Shown here: in pieces, positions 1 through 10,372 of the stretch | Numbering within the stretch: position 1 is the stretch's first letter | Layout of the letters: every line of letters begins with the position of its first letter | NCBI GenBank assembly: GCA_943704425.1 | Contig: CALSCP010001986.1 | Coordinates: 40,408 to 104,407, forward strand | Source: Ministeria vibrans ATCC 50519 | Lineage: Eukaryota > Opisthokonta > Filasterea | Length of the DNA stretch: 64,000 nucleotides | Reading direction: 5' to 3' | The notes under the pieces: generated by a model | What the model saw: only the letters and a program-made list of their open reading frames with translations | Told to the model about the DNA's origin: nothing | Database searches by the model: none | Made by a program: the position numbers and the translations under genes

Positions 1-1290
1 AAGGGACTCGCCCGGGCAGTGGCGCGGGGTGGCACGGGCAAACGGATGTGTGTCGGTGTGGCGGAGCAGACAGACAAGAGAGACGCCCGGCGGGACGTGC
101 ACCGTGGGACTCAGTGCAAACCCATCGAGTGACTCTACCGTGCGCGTGACTGTGAACACAGCTGGGTGTGCTTGCAGAGTCTGCTCCAGTAAGGCGTCGA
201 CGGCAGCAAGGCGACTCGTCGCTCGTGGTGTCCACAGCCCCTCATTTACTTCTTTTTTTTCTTCTTCTTCTTCCAGCTCGCTATATCTTGCGCGCACTGT
301 CTCCTCCACCACATCTGCCGGTGGCTCGTCGAGCAGTGCCCACGCAAGCGAAGCCGCACTGCTATCAATACCGCCGGCAAACAACGTCACTATTTGATCG
401 CGTACTTGGCTGCGTGTGAGTGTCTGTCCGTCGTCGCTGCGCGACGCCAGTAGCAACGAAATAAAGTCATGCTTGTCGTCATTTTGCTCTGCAATATGCC
501 GATCAATGACACCTCTCAAGTAGCCATCGACGCACTCGATGTCTGTGTTGCATTGCCATCGCAGAATAGTCGGGCCAAAGTAAGGCAGTGAGTTGGCAAG
601 GGAGCCGCGCCGTTGGACAAGACGCACTATTGCGTCGCAAAACTCTCGACACTCGAGCAACTCGCGGGCGTCTGCTGCGGTGGCACTCTGTAGCGCAAGC
701 ACGTCCACACTCTCGTTTCCCAGACCAAAGTCCACCAGAAGACTCAGCGTTGCGAGCTGCAGTACTTCGACAAGGTCGAGTTGATCCTCAATGCGATCGT
801 CGAGAAAGTCGAGCACGCGACGCACCTGACGCGTTACTCGCGCATACATTGCGGCCTGTCCATACGCATGGTAGGCCTTGTGAGTGAGTGCTCGCTGCAG
901 ACGCCACGAGTCCCCTCCGGGCTGCACAAGCAGACCATGGACTCCCCAGATGGACGAGAGCGTCGTGAACGAGCGGGGTTTGCGCAGCGCGGCGTCGCTG
1001 AGCACACGCTGGACGAGAGCTGCGTCCGAGATGAGAATCGAAGGACGATACAGTGACATGAAGGCAACAAGCGAGCCAGACTCCTCTCGCATCGTCTCGT
1101 ACAGCTGGTGGGGCAGCATGGAGACGTTGACATGGCCGAAGAAGGGCCGAGCACGCCGTGGCGGTGTCGGGAGACCAAGCGAGCGCAGCGTCACATACGC
1201 ACGACACTGGGCAATCCACCACACTGCAACCACTGCAAAGGTCAGTGCCCACGTGCCAATGCAGATGGCGGTGAAGGCAGTGGCAAGCAT
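1..1290 (-). CDS. Divergent cytochrome P450, 3' end cut by window edge
   Basis: One uninterrupted reading frame runs leftward from ATG at 1288-1290 off the window edge, giving about 430 residues. It starts with a hydrophobic N-terminal segment (residues about 2-28), as in ER-anchored P450s. Seen in order: a helix-C WRLQR motif after HGLLVQPGGDS, an LISLLLASRSDDG-like stretch, the I-helix AGGIDSS (AGxDT-like), a K-helix region DALLEQTLQAHP, then RHCPGESL, which resembles the haem-cysteine loop. Two things are odd. The normally invariant ExxR of the K helix reads QTLQ, and only about 15 residues separate the beta strand VPPGVSLVCLL from the Cys loop, so most of the meander region is missing. 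There is also a Glu/Lys-rich insert after the I helix. The family call is good; substrate is unknown, and the protein may be a pseudoenzyme. Confidence 0.8.
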   Translation of the reverse strand, partial: MLATAFTAICIGTWALTFAVVAVWWIAQCRAYVTLRSLGLPTPPRRARPFFGHVNVSMLPHQLYETMREESGSLVAFMSLYRPSILISDAALVQRVLSDAALRKPRSFTTLSSIWGVHGLLVQPGGDSWRLQRALTHKAYHAYGQAAMYARVTRQVRRVLDFLDDRIEDQLDLVEVLQLATLSLLVDFGLGNESVDVLALQSATAADARELLECREFCDAIVRLVQRRGSLANSLPYFGPTILRWQCNTDIECVDGYLRGVIDRHIAEQNDDKHDFISLLLASRSDDGQTLTRSQVRDQIVTLFAGGIDSSAASLAWALLDEPPADVVEETVRARYSELEEEEEKKEVNEGLWTPRATSRLAAVDALLEQTLQAHPAVFTVTRTVESLDGFALSPTVHVPPGVSLVCLLRHTDTHPFARATPRHCPGESL

Positions 1291-1413
1291 ACAACAATAA
1301 TATTGAAAATAATATAAAAAAATATTGAAAATAATCCTTGATAATTGATTTGTATCGTTTGTATTTTGGGTTTATTACATTTTTGAGCACACATGAGGGG
1401 CGTATCTTTCTCG

Positions 1414-2466
1414 TCACTTGTTCTTGTCCGCACTTGTCTCGACCTTCAACTCGGTCGTCACCAGATCGTGCATATGGGGAAACGTCAAGTTCTACAGCAG
1501 CAATAGAGACGGGAGCTAGTGTCAATACGACAAGGTCGGCTGTCAGTGTATACACACCTTTTCGTCGAGCGCCGACTGAGCCCATGCCAACAAACTGAGC
1601 AATCTAGGCAGTTTGGGCGACTGTTCTTGGCACTGTGCCTCCAGAATGGCCGAGTTGAGTTCACTGGCCGTCTTCTGCCGCTGTGATGCATCCAGCAAAT
1701 ACCCCACAGGTGACTCTACACACGAATTGTTATAAATATATACAGAAAACAAAATAGAGAGACAGACAGACAGACAGACATATAACATTCATACAGACAC
1801 AGACACACACAACGTCGTATACTACGCACAACATACTCACTACACTAAACTATCCCAATGCTTTGTCCTCTTTCATCTTTGCGTACTTTCTACGGAATCT
1901 CTGTCAAACGCCAGTAGCGCCATGGTACGTTCAAGGTCTGCAAGGAAAGTGGGATTCTCTTCGCCACGACGCGCCAAATGTTCCTGTGCAAACTCAAGCG
2001 CTTCGTCGACTTTGTCGTCGCGAATCAACTCAATGAGACGCTGCTGCTGCAAATGGAAGTAGAGGGCGGGGTTGGTGTCGAGGATCTCGGGGTTGAGATC
2101 ATTGACGAGGTCGACGGCGGCGTCAATGTCGCCGCGCTGGACGGCTGCGCGGATGCGCATGCGACTGTCGATTTCGCTTGCGTCGCACCCCGTCGCCATT
2201 CCGCTCTCTTCCGCAAACTTCTCCGCCGCATCCTTGTATCCTTCGATCACCAGAAAGTTCATCACCAACTTGTTCATGTCGGCCTTGTCCAGCGACACGG
2301 CGTCCATCTGCAAGGCGGAAAAGACGCAAAGCGACAAAACGACAAGAGGCGAAATGTTAATGTTCATTGCAACAAACACTCCTGTTGACCACAACGTGGG
2401 GCAGCTCAATAGAAAGTTTGACGGTACCCTATTGTTCCATTCGGTGAGCTTCGCGGCAGCCGCCAT
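1414..2466 (-). CDS. GID8: GID8/TWA1 homologue, GID/CTLH E3 ligase scaffold subunit
   Basis: GID8 bridges the RanBPM (RANBP9/10) and RING (MAEA/RMND5) modules of the GID/CTLH ubiquitin ligase. I reconstruct four exons: 2428-2466, 1887-2307, 1558-1715 and 1414-1491, with introns of 120, 171 and 66 bp and consistent phases. The 231-residue product matches the usual length of about 228. The LisH motif is in DKADMNKLVMNFLVIEGY, followed by CTLH (ALYFHLQQQRLIELIRDD) and a CRA region (TMALLAFD, ending LLSLLAWAQSALDEK). The first intron is placed so that MAAAAKLTEWNNR joins MDAVSLDKAD. Reading straight through would add a hydrophobic stretch that the family does not have. The gene lies tandem to the P450 and 252 bp downstream of NOSIP. 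Confidence 0.93.
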
Positions 2467-2717
2467 AGTGAAATGTGTATTGTGTGAAGAGTAAGAAAAA
2501 AAGTACAATCAATTTGAACTTCGACAAAAATTTCGTGAGAACGGAATAAAATTTAGTACAAAGTACACTAGTCAGTAGCAGTCAGTACTCAGTAGCTCAA
2601 CATGGTGTATGGTGTGTATATACAATTGTTTTGTTTCTATTCTCTTTCTCTCTATCACGTCGTGTCTTTCTCCTCTCCCTCTCTCTCTCTCTCTCTCTCT
2701 TCATCGTATCACTCCAC

Positions 2718-3858
2718 TCAAGTGCACGCAAAGCCCGCCGTCAACTGCTTTTTGATGACGTTTTTTCCGCCGTGTCCGGTATAGCCCGAACCGTCAGACG
2801 CAAGCACAATAATGTCCTTGCTCGACCCACACGGCCGTTCGCACGTTTGACACCGGAGACTGGGAGTCACAAATTTCTATTCAAAGGTATTTGTGTCAGG
2901 TCACACACCATCATCATCTTCAACCTGTCTCACTTTCATGCATGTGTCACAAAACACATGTCCGCACGGTCGCAACACGGACATGCGAGGCCCGTTGATG
3001 AGAGTCTTGCGACAGGCGGGGCACATGAAGCGGTCGTTGCCGGCGCGTCGGCTTGAGTCGCCGTCGCTCGAGACGGGCGTGAAGTGCACGCTTACCAGCT
3101 GCTTCAGCTTCAGCGTGTGTCGCTCCGTGCCTCCGTAGCAGTAGCAATGTGAGTCTGGCGCCTACACAAAAAAAACCACAACCAGCTCAATGCACATTAC
3201 ATATGAACCGTGTACTAATCGGTTCTACCTCGATAAGGGTTGGCTCGGCGGCAGGCGTGAGAGACGGAAGCCAAAAGGACGGGAGTACAGCACGATCGGT
3301 GAAGCCTGCCGAGCGAGCGGCAGACGCGCCTGCGGTGGTGGGAATGGCAGAGGCTGCGGCCGCCGCCGAAGAGGTGGTACCCGCGGCGACAAGGGCGCTC
3401 TCCGTCACATTCAACTTGGCGCCCGTTGTCGCGTTCGTTTCGCGCGACTGGTGAGCATAGAGCTGCGACGAGGCCGGCGACACCAGGTCGGACGCCTTGG
3501 CAGAGCCTACACCTGTCTGACGACGCAGAAACTCCTCGGTGGCCGCCGTCTGCGTTGTGTTTGCGGACGTCGTCTTGTCCGCCTCCATCATTTTCGCTTG
3601 CGCCTTGTACGCCTCCAGGTTCCTCTGCGCCGCCTCCTTCTGACCCACAAGACTCTTGATCACGCATTCCTTGCACGCAAGGTGTCCCTTGGGACAGCAC
3701 ACGGCGTGCAGCGCGTGTTTCAGGCAAATATGGCACGCATCAAAGTCGCGACAATGGTCGCGCGTCACTCGCGTCGTCTGTGTCCCATACCCAAGTTTCT
3801 GTCGTTCTGCATACGAAAATACGGGGTTCGCCGTATTGTTCTTCGAGTGCTTTGACAT
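2718..3858 (-). CDS. NOSIP: NOSIP-type RING/U-box ubiquitin ligase
   Basis: Three exons (3229-3858, 2934-3161, 2718-2876; introns 67 and 57 bp) give 338 residues, slightly longer than typical NOSIP. The signature N terminus MSKHSKNNTANPVFSYAE and the phrase VLPSFWLPSLTP are present. NOSIP proteins are E3 ligases; in animals they are also known as nitric-oxide-synthase interactors and as spliceosome-associated factors. Unlike human NOSIP, where both half-domains are U-box-like, this copy keeps Cys/His pairs in both. The N-terminal half reads CHICLKH with CCPKGHLACKEC. The C-terminal half has CPAC, CGHVFCDTC and CQTCERPC. Plant members look similar. An Ala/Thr-rich linker lies between. The start is 117 bp from the PI3K start, suggesting a shared bidirectional promoter. 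Confidence 0.92.
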
Positions 3859-3974
3859 GGCTGTTGAAAAAGTTTCTATTTAGAATTTTAGATGAGAACA
3901 ATAGTTTATGGATTTTGATTTTTGGTTTCATTGGTCAAATATTTTGATTTTTTAGGCTTTAGCCATTTTAATTC
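3859..3974. promoter_or_regulatory. Candidate bidirectional promoter, NOSIP/PI3K
   Basis: The 116 bases between two head-to-head start codons must hold both 5' UTRs and promoters. The interval is AT-rich compared with the flanking coding DNA. No TATA box or other motif can be assigned with confidence. This is inferred from gene geometry only. Confidence 0.45.
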
Positions 3975-6900
3975 ATGAGCGCCCCTCCCCCGCCGCCACC
4001 ACGGCGCAATAGACCCCCGCCTGCGCAGCTTATTGTAGAACGGGTGGTCGAGGCCGAAGAGGCGCCGCCACCGCTCCCGCCACGCAGCGATCGGCGAGCC
4101 ACAGCGACGAAACCAACCGTCAAGTTCGACACAACGCCCTCCGCAACAAATGCCCCTCCTTCCCTCTCTCCTGATCCTCGCCAACCCCCGCCACCCCCGC
4201 CGTCGCGTGTGACTATTGTCGAGCGTGCTGCCAAGGGCCTGGACACTGCCCCGTCGTCCCTGGCGGCAACGCTGACGCCTCCGTCGCGTCAACAGTTGAC
4301 GCAGTCCATCATCGAAACGCAGCTCGCTGTTGACTTCCTCCTGCCCACGGGCATCATGCTCACCTTGACGTGTCGCTACGACATGACCATGGCCGCCATC
4401 AAGCAGCTCGTGTGGCAGGAGGCCGCTAAAAAGCCGTTGTTTGCCCTGCTCGGCGCGCCCACGCAGTATTCGTTTGTGTGCATCAACGCGCGCGGCGAAG
4501 TTGAGCAGCTCATCGACACCAACCGTCGTCTGGGCGACGTCCATTTCTTTCGACCCGTCCTGCGCGTCGTCGAGGAGGGCGGCAACAGTGCTGCGCGACG
4601 AGTCGACGAGCACATCAACCTGGCGCTCCCTTCCACGCTCGGCATGCTCAGCCGCTCGCACGATCCCGAGGCCGATGCCTTTCGCGCCAGCATCCTCACA
4701 GTCTGTCGCAAGGCTATCGAACAGCGTGTTCAATCCTATCAGGTACGACTATGTCTTCTCCTTCTTGTGTGTATGTGTTTGTGTTTGGAAAACAACGACC
4801 CTTTTTTCTGTCTCCCCTCTTGCAGAACATCGAAGACTTGTACGCGTATCCTCCGGCCGTGGTGGGCGGCCGTCTTCCAAGACGTATCCGCGAGTTGCTC
4901 GAGACGTCGCCCAGCTTATTACTGACCATCTTTTTCAACGAGGGGGGTCAGTCAGTTGAGTTTAAGCTGCAAGTCGAGGCACAGACATCGCCGCCAACCG
5001 TCATCTCGCGCATCTTTGAGAAGCTCGCCGTGCAATACACGCGACCCGAGCTTCCCGAACATCTCAGTGCGCTCAAAGTGCGCGGTCGTCGCGATTACTT
5101 GCTGGGCGGCCACCCGCTTATTGACTATCGCTATGTGCGCGAGCGAGTGTTGCGCAAGGAACCCATTGAGATCATGCTGGCAGCGAACCCGGCCCTCATC
5201 CACGACACGTCACTTGCCTTGGGTGCCGATGCGTCCAAAATTCTGCTGCAACAGTCCCTGGCGCGCTGGGAACGGGCTCTTCCGTCGCTGTACACTCCCT
5301 CGGCACAACCACTAACCCACTTGCGCTCCACCGCGTCGATCATCAATGACGCGCGCAGCACCACTCTGCAACGTTCGCGCTACTCCGTGCACATTAAAGG
5401 CGCTACAAACGTCATTACGGGCACCGTCGACGGTATTTTCATCCGCGCAGGACTTTATCATGGCGACACGCCACTCTGTGCGTCCGTGCGCACCGTCGCC
5501 GTTGCGCCCACCATGAGTCCCACCTGGAACGAGACGCTCGTCTTTGCCATGTCTCTGCGCGACTTGCCTCGCTCGGCGCGTCTTTGCATCACCATTGAGA
5601 CCATGCGCGAGCAGGGCACCGTCGTTGTCAAGGCCGACAAGCGACTACGCAACGTGTCGCTCAACGACCTACTTAGCAGTGGTACTGCTTCCTCCTCCTC
5701 CTCATCGTCGTCGGCTCGACATTCAGCGCGGCCTATGAGCCACCGACAAAAAATGCGCAACGAAGACCTCGTACCCATTGCGTGGGTGAACACGAGCGTT
5801 TTCGACTATTGTGGCCGTTTGCGTTTGGGCACGACCGAACTGCACACTTGGCCTTGTTCAATGCGCTTCTCGGCCGACTTGCAGCGCCTTAACCCGACCG
5901 GCACGGCCGTTGCCAATCCCGACCGTGCCTGCGCCTGTGCTTTGAGCATTCAACTTCCCGAAGAGCAGTACGCGTGGCAGCCAGTGGAGCCCAAGAAGCT
6001 GCGTGCCACTTTCGCTGTAGGTCGACGTCTCGTGGACGAGCCGCAGGCGCCCTACCAGCCGTACACGGCCGACGAGGTAGTTGCTTTGCGCGCCATCTTC
6101 CGTCTCGACCCCCTCACGACACTGCGCCCCTCCGAAATTGAGCTGTTGCGACGTCACTGGCAACACTGCCTCGGCGAAGAGGGCGCTCTTCCGAAGATTC
6201 TACGCTCGGTCCGATGGGGCGTGCGCGAGGAAATGGAACAAGCGTACACAATGCTGCAGCAATGTCGACCACTGGACCCAGCCGACGCCATTGCACTGCT
6301 GGGGCCCGCCTATCCAGACGCCCTTGTGCGCTCCTTTGCCGTAGGTTGTCTTGCTCAGCTCGAGCCTGACCAGCTCGTCAACTACCTTCCTCAGCTGGTG
6401 CAGGCACTCCGTCATGAGATCTACCTTGAGTGCGACCTTGCGAGCTTCCTGCTGACAGAGGCGCTGCAAAACCAAACGGTGGGCCATTACTTCTTCTGGT
6501 ACCTGCGCGCCGAAATGGACATTGCGCCCGAGTCGCGTGTGCGCTTTGGGCTGCTTCTCGAGGCGTATCTGCGTTCATGCGAGTCTCACTTGGACTCAGT
6601 GGTGCTGCAGTGCCGAGCCATGCGCGAATTTGAAGTGGCCGCCGTGTACCTGAAGAGTCTTGATGCGAGCAAAATGAAGCGCCCGGCCATGCTTGCTGCG
6701 TTGCGTGACCACCTGCGCGAGCGCACTGTACCGCAAATTGAGCCGTTCCAGCTCCCACACAATCCTGCGGTGGTGGCCGGGCGACTTCGGCCCGACTCAT
6801 GTCGCTTCTTCTCGAGCAAGAAGCTCCCGCTTTTGCTGGTGTTTGCCAACGACGACCCGTCCGGCTCGGATGTTGTTGCTATGTTCAAGCACGGCGATGA

Positions 6901-8043
6901 TCTGCGGCAGGACATGCTGTCGCTCCAAATGATCTCTATTATGGACGACCTGTGGCAGCGCCACGGTCTCGACCTCAAGATGTTGCCGTACAAGGTGCTG
7001 TCGACGGGCGACCAGGTGGGACTCATCGAGGTGGTGACCAACTCGACAACCCTGTGTGACATTCAGCTGAGCAAGGGCGGCAAGACGGGTGCGGTGCGCG
7101 AGGACCCACTGCGTCGTTGGCTTGAGGAAGTGTGCACGGACGCAGCGGCGCTTGAGCACGCTGTGGATAACTTCACGCGCAGCTGTGCGGGCTACAGCGT
7201 CGCCACGTATGTCATGGGCATCGGCGACCGCCACAACGACAACATTATGATGACGGGCGACGGTCGTATTTTCCACATTGATTTTGGGCATTTCCTGGGG
7301 CATTTCAAGAGCAAATTTGGAGTGCGACGCGAACGAGCGCCCTTTGTCCATGTACCGGCGTTTGTTTATGTTATTGGTGGAAAGGTACCAAATGAGTGAT
7401 AGGTTTGAGTGTGAGTGAGTAAATGGGTGAGTGTTCTTATTTGGATGATTCACCCTGCTCTTGTTGTTTTTGTTCGTTAGGAGGGCGAGCGCAGTCCCAA
7501 GTACCAGGAGTTTAAGGAGCTGTGTGTCGCAGCGTTTCTTGTGATTCGCCGCAATGCTAATTTGCTACTCAATCTGTTCACTATGATGGTCTATTCGGGC
7601 ATTCCTGAGCTTGAGTCCACCCACGACATTGAGTATATGCGTGATATGCTTTTTCTGGATATGGATGAGGTGCAGGCGGGAAAACAGTTTGATCAAGTAA
7701 GCACCGAGAAAGAAATAAAGTGTGAGAGGAGGGAGAAAGACACAAAGTGTAAAAAAAAGAAACAAACAAAAGAGAGGAGGGAGAAAGTAACAAAGTGTGT
7801 GGAGAGAGAAACAAAATGTGGAAAGAGAGAAAGGGACAAAGTGATAGAGATAGAGTGGAGGGAGAAATACAAACATCGCGAGAGAGACTCGGTTCTAAAT
7901 GGTCGTGTTTTGTGTAGACCATTGATGCTGCTCTGTCGAAGGCGCCGTGGACATGTGCCAACTGGACGGCGCATTTGCTGAAGCACGCCAAGACGAAACA
8001 GCCAAAGAAGGGCAAGAGCGAAGACAACACTGGCGACGATTGA
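3975..8043 (+). CDS. Class I phosphatidylinositol 3-kinase catalytic subunit (p110-like)
   Basis: Four exons (3975-4742, 4826-7384, 7481-7696, 7918-8043) give about 1,222 residues. Domains in order: a Pro-rich N terminus; an adaptor-binding (p85B-like) region from about 115 to 200; a Ras-binding-like region from about 290; a C2 domain (about 440-590) around VAPTMSPTWNETLVFAMSL; a PIK helical domain (about 660-830); and a lipid kinase domain. Kinase signatures are FKHGDDLRQDMLSLQ, the catalytic loop GIGDRHNDNIM and DFGHFLGHFKSKFG. The activation loop ends VRRERAPFV, and its basic residues favour class I, which makes PI(3,4,5)P3. The third intron (7697-7917) is purine-rich and carries ACAAAGTG repeats also seen in other introns here. 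No regulatory p85 subunit gene lies nearby. Confidence 0.93.
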
Positions 8044-8204
8044 CACACTCCATTACAAGTCCATACTCCTGTACATACAGCCCTTTTTTTCTTCTTCTAT
8101 TTGTTATCTTTTTTTCCGCGTCGGAAAGGTTATAAAGATAGAGTGTTGATGCTTCTACTCCTTGACCCATTGCAATTTATTTTTACACACACACACTTTG
8201 TGGA

Positions 8205-8566
8205 TCAGGCGGCGGTAAAGCCTCCGTCGATGGGCAATGCAACGCCCGTGATCATCGAACTCTTGTCGCTCAGCAGGTAAAGCACCGCGTCCACAACCTC
8301 GTGCACCTCGCCGAATCGTCCGATGGGAAGCCGATCAAGCATTCCTTTGGCCTTGTCGGGATCGCCCCAGGCAACACGACCCATGTCCGTCATGATGACG
8401 GTGGGATTGACAGCGTTCACTCGAATGTTGTATGGTCCAAGTTCAAGGGCGAGCGAGCGAGTCATCTGGTCCAGAGCACCTTTGCTCGCACAATAGACCA
8501 AGTGATCTTTGAGTGCTCGCATGGACGCCTGACTGCTCACATTCACAATGGATCCTGACTTTCCCC
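8205..8566 (-). CDS. DCXR: DCXR-like short-chain dehydrogenase, 3' exon only
   Basis: This single exon encodes the C-terminal half of an SDR closest to dicarbonyl/L-xylulose reductase. That enzyme is an NADPH-dependent reductase of about 244 residues. Visible are the catalytic Ser in SIVNVSSQ, the YxxxK active site in [11 protein letters not shown], and the conserved [17 protein letters not shown] stretch, ending near PIDGGFTAA. The acceptor is CACAG before GGGGAAAG and the exon needs one upstream base (phase 1). The N-terminal Rossmann half with its TGxxxGxG cofactor motif is absent. Upstream on this strand there is only a (CT)n tract and then a PACRG-like exon. The missing part was probably lost at the repeat, so this is a fragment of a real gene rather than a short enzyme. 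It is convergent with PI3K (161 bp). Confidence 0.8.
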
Positions 8567-8585
8567 CTGTGACAAACAAACAGAC

Positions 8586-8589
<4 letters not shown>

Positions 8590-8679
<90 letters not shown>
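8590..8679. repeat. (GA)n microsatellite at a suspect junction
   Basis: About 90 bp of perfect GA dinucleotide repeat. The sequence on its right is a PACRG-like 5' exon and on its left a DCXR 3' exon, both on the minus strand and both incomplete. It is therefore a likely assembly collapse or misjoin. Confidence 0.9.
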
Positions 8680-8681
<2 letters not shown>

Positions 8682-8720
8682 GTCAGGCTTGACAGAGAGT
8701 GACGGTTTGTACCTTTATAC

Positions 8721-8982
8721 CTTTCCGGGCCAAAAAACAATAGGGGTGGCTCGTTTCAACAAGTCCTTCACTCATGGTAACGAGTATAGGATCATACGAC
8801 GCAAGGGAGTCGACCGGCACGTCCCAGCGAAGTGAGTGCTTTACACTTCCGTGTTGAATCTGACAGGGAATCGAGCCCGAAGCGTAAGCGACAGCAAACG
8901 AGCTCGCACCGCGACCAGGAGCCTTGTGTGTATTGGCTGTGCTTGATGCCTGAAGGCGGGCCGAAGGTTTTGAAGATGACAT
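8721..8982 (-). CDS. PACRGL: PACRG-like protein, 5' exon only
   Basis: ATG at 8980-8982 opens an 87-codon exon ending at an AAAG|GTATAA donor (phase 1). After a Ser/Ala-rich leader it reads SSFAVAYASGSIPCQIQHG, VKHSLRWDVPVDSL and MSEGLVETSHPYCFLARKG. This matches the start of the PACRG/PACRGL alpha-helical repeat fold (human PACRGL has GGIPCRLVHGSVKHRL). PACRG proteins belong to ciliary doublet microtubules; PACRGL is less studied. The rest of the fold should follow on later exons, but the next minus-strand exon encodes DCXR. The phases happen to agree, so a genuine fusion cannot be strictly excluded, but each half would be missing its core. The start lies 167 bp from DCTN5 (head-to-head). 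Confidence 0.72.
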
Positions 8983-9149
8983 AACTTTGTTGTTCCGCAC
9001 TTGTTCGTATTAATAATAATAATTATTATTATTACGAGGATGAAGAATACATTATTGATGATAATAATAACAAGATTGATATCCGATCTTTGACACTGAA
9101 TTGACCGAGTGCTCACATTTATTTTTTCATCTGCTGCTGTCTCGCTACA

Positions 9150-9244
9150 ATGGAACCCACAGTCGTGTACTACGATCCGGCGGAATACATCGAAACGGTT
9201 CGTTGAGACGTGATGAGAAGAAACGCGTTTCCGTCACCGTTGCC

Positions 9245-9338
<94 letters not shown>

Positions 9339-9951
9339 TTGTGGTCGTCGACAGGGCACCGGTAACGTCGTGAGCCGCTCAGCCTTTCTCGGGGGGCTGC
9401 GCAACATTGCTCTTGCGCGCAAGGCAAGACCCGCCGAGGCTGCTGCTGCTGCTGCTGCTGCCTGCCTGACCCCCTCCCTCCCCTCCGCCCCCGTAGACGA
9501 TTGTCCAGAGTGGCTGTGTGCTCCGCGGCGATCTGGCAGCCGTCAAGGTCGGTCTCAACTGCATCGTTTGTCGCGACGTTGTGCTCCGTCCGCCCTTCAA
9601 ACGCTTCAAAGGGTACACTACTTCCTGCACCTGTGCCCGCGCCCATCCGTTGTGCTGATATTCTCTTGTGTGTGTCTTCAGCGGCATTGCCTTTTTGCCT
9701 CTGCAAATCGGCGACTTTGTCATGATCGAGGAAGGGGCGGTCGTCAGCGCAGCCCAAGTCGGCTCCTACGTGCACATTGGAAAGAACGCCGTCATTGTAC
9801 GCAACACACTAAAACGAAACAAATCAGTCAAATAATACACTTTTGTAGGGCGCTCGCTGTCTCCTCAAAGACTGCTGTAGCATTGCCGAAGGCGCTGTAT
9901 TACCACCCGACACAGTTGTGCCCTCGTTTACGCATTTCTCCGGCAATCCAG
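9150..9951 (+). CDS. DCTN5: Dynactin subunit 5 (p25), last exon missing
   Basis: Five exons (9150-9197, 9355-9423, 9497-9612, 9682-9796, 9849-9951) encode most of p25, a left-handed beta-helix subunit of the dynactin pointed-end complex. The N terminus reads [16 protein letters not shown]. Later stretches include [52 protein letters not shown] and [17 protein letters not shown]. Intron 1 holds a (CT)45 tract. Intron 2 (9424-9496) starts GC rather than GT (AAG|GCAAGA), a GC-AG intron. The last exon seen ends in phase 1 at AATCCAG|GTCAG, followed by a (GA)n tract and the N gap. The final 25 or so residues of the family are therefore unsequenced here. Confidence 0.9.
9246..9335. repeat. (CT)n microsatellite in DCTN5 intron 1
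   Basis: About 45 copies of CT lie upstream of the acceptor TCGACAG and may act as an extended polypyrimidine tract. The reading frame is kept across this intron, so no misjoin is implied here. Confidence 0.9.
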
Positions 9952-10090
9952 GTCAGAGAAAGAAAGAAAACAGAGAAGAGAAGGGAGAAAATAGAAAGAG
10001 AGAGAGAAAGAAGGAAGTGTATTTGTATGTTAAGAAAGAGAGAGAGAAAGAATGAGAGAGAGAGAGAAAGAACGAGAGAGAGAGAGAAAG

Positions 10091-10206
<116 letters not shown>

Positions 10207-10372
10207 CCCCCCCCCGTCCTATATTCGATTGCTCTCGTGTCCTTGTTCGACCGAATCACTTAACACCTTCGTTTCGCCGTTTCAAAAACAAAAAAGAGAG
10301 AGAAGAGAAATTCAAAAAGGGCGCTCGTTGGAGTATCGGAGCTCTCAAGGACTCACCACTGCTGTGCTTTAG

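Noticed and set aside
3906-4733. 275-codon minus-strand ORF opposite PI3K
   Set aside because: Antisense shadow of the Pro-rich and adaptor-binding exon.
8548-8835. Arg-Glu repeat ORFs in GA tracts (also 10052-10372, 9170-9422)
   Set aside because: They are translations of dinucleotide repeats, with splice sites of real genes on both sides.
8205-8982. Genuine PACRG-DCXR fusion gene
   Set aside because: Each half lacks its fold core and the join is a 90-bp microsatellite; misassembly is simpler.
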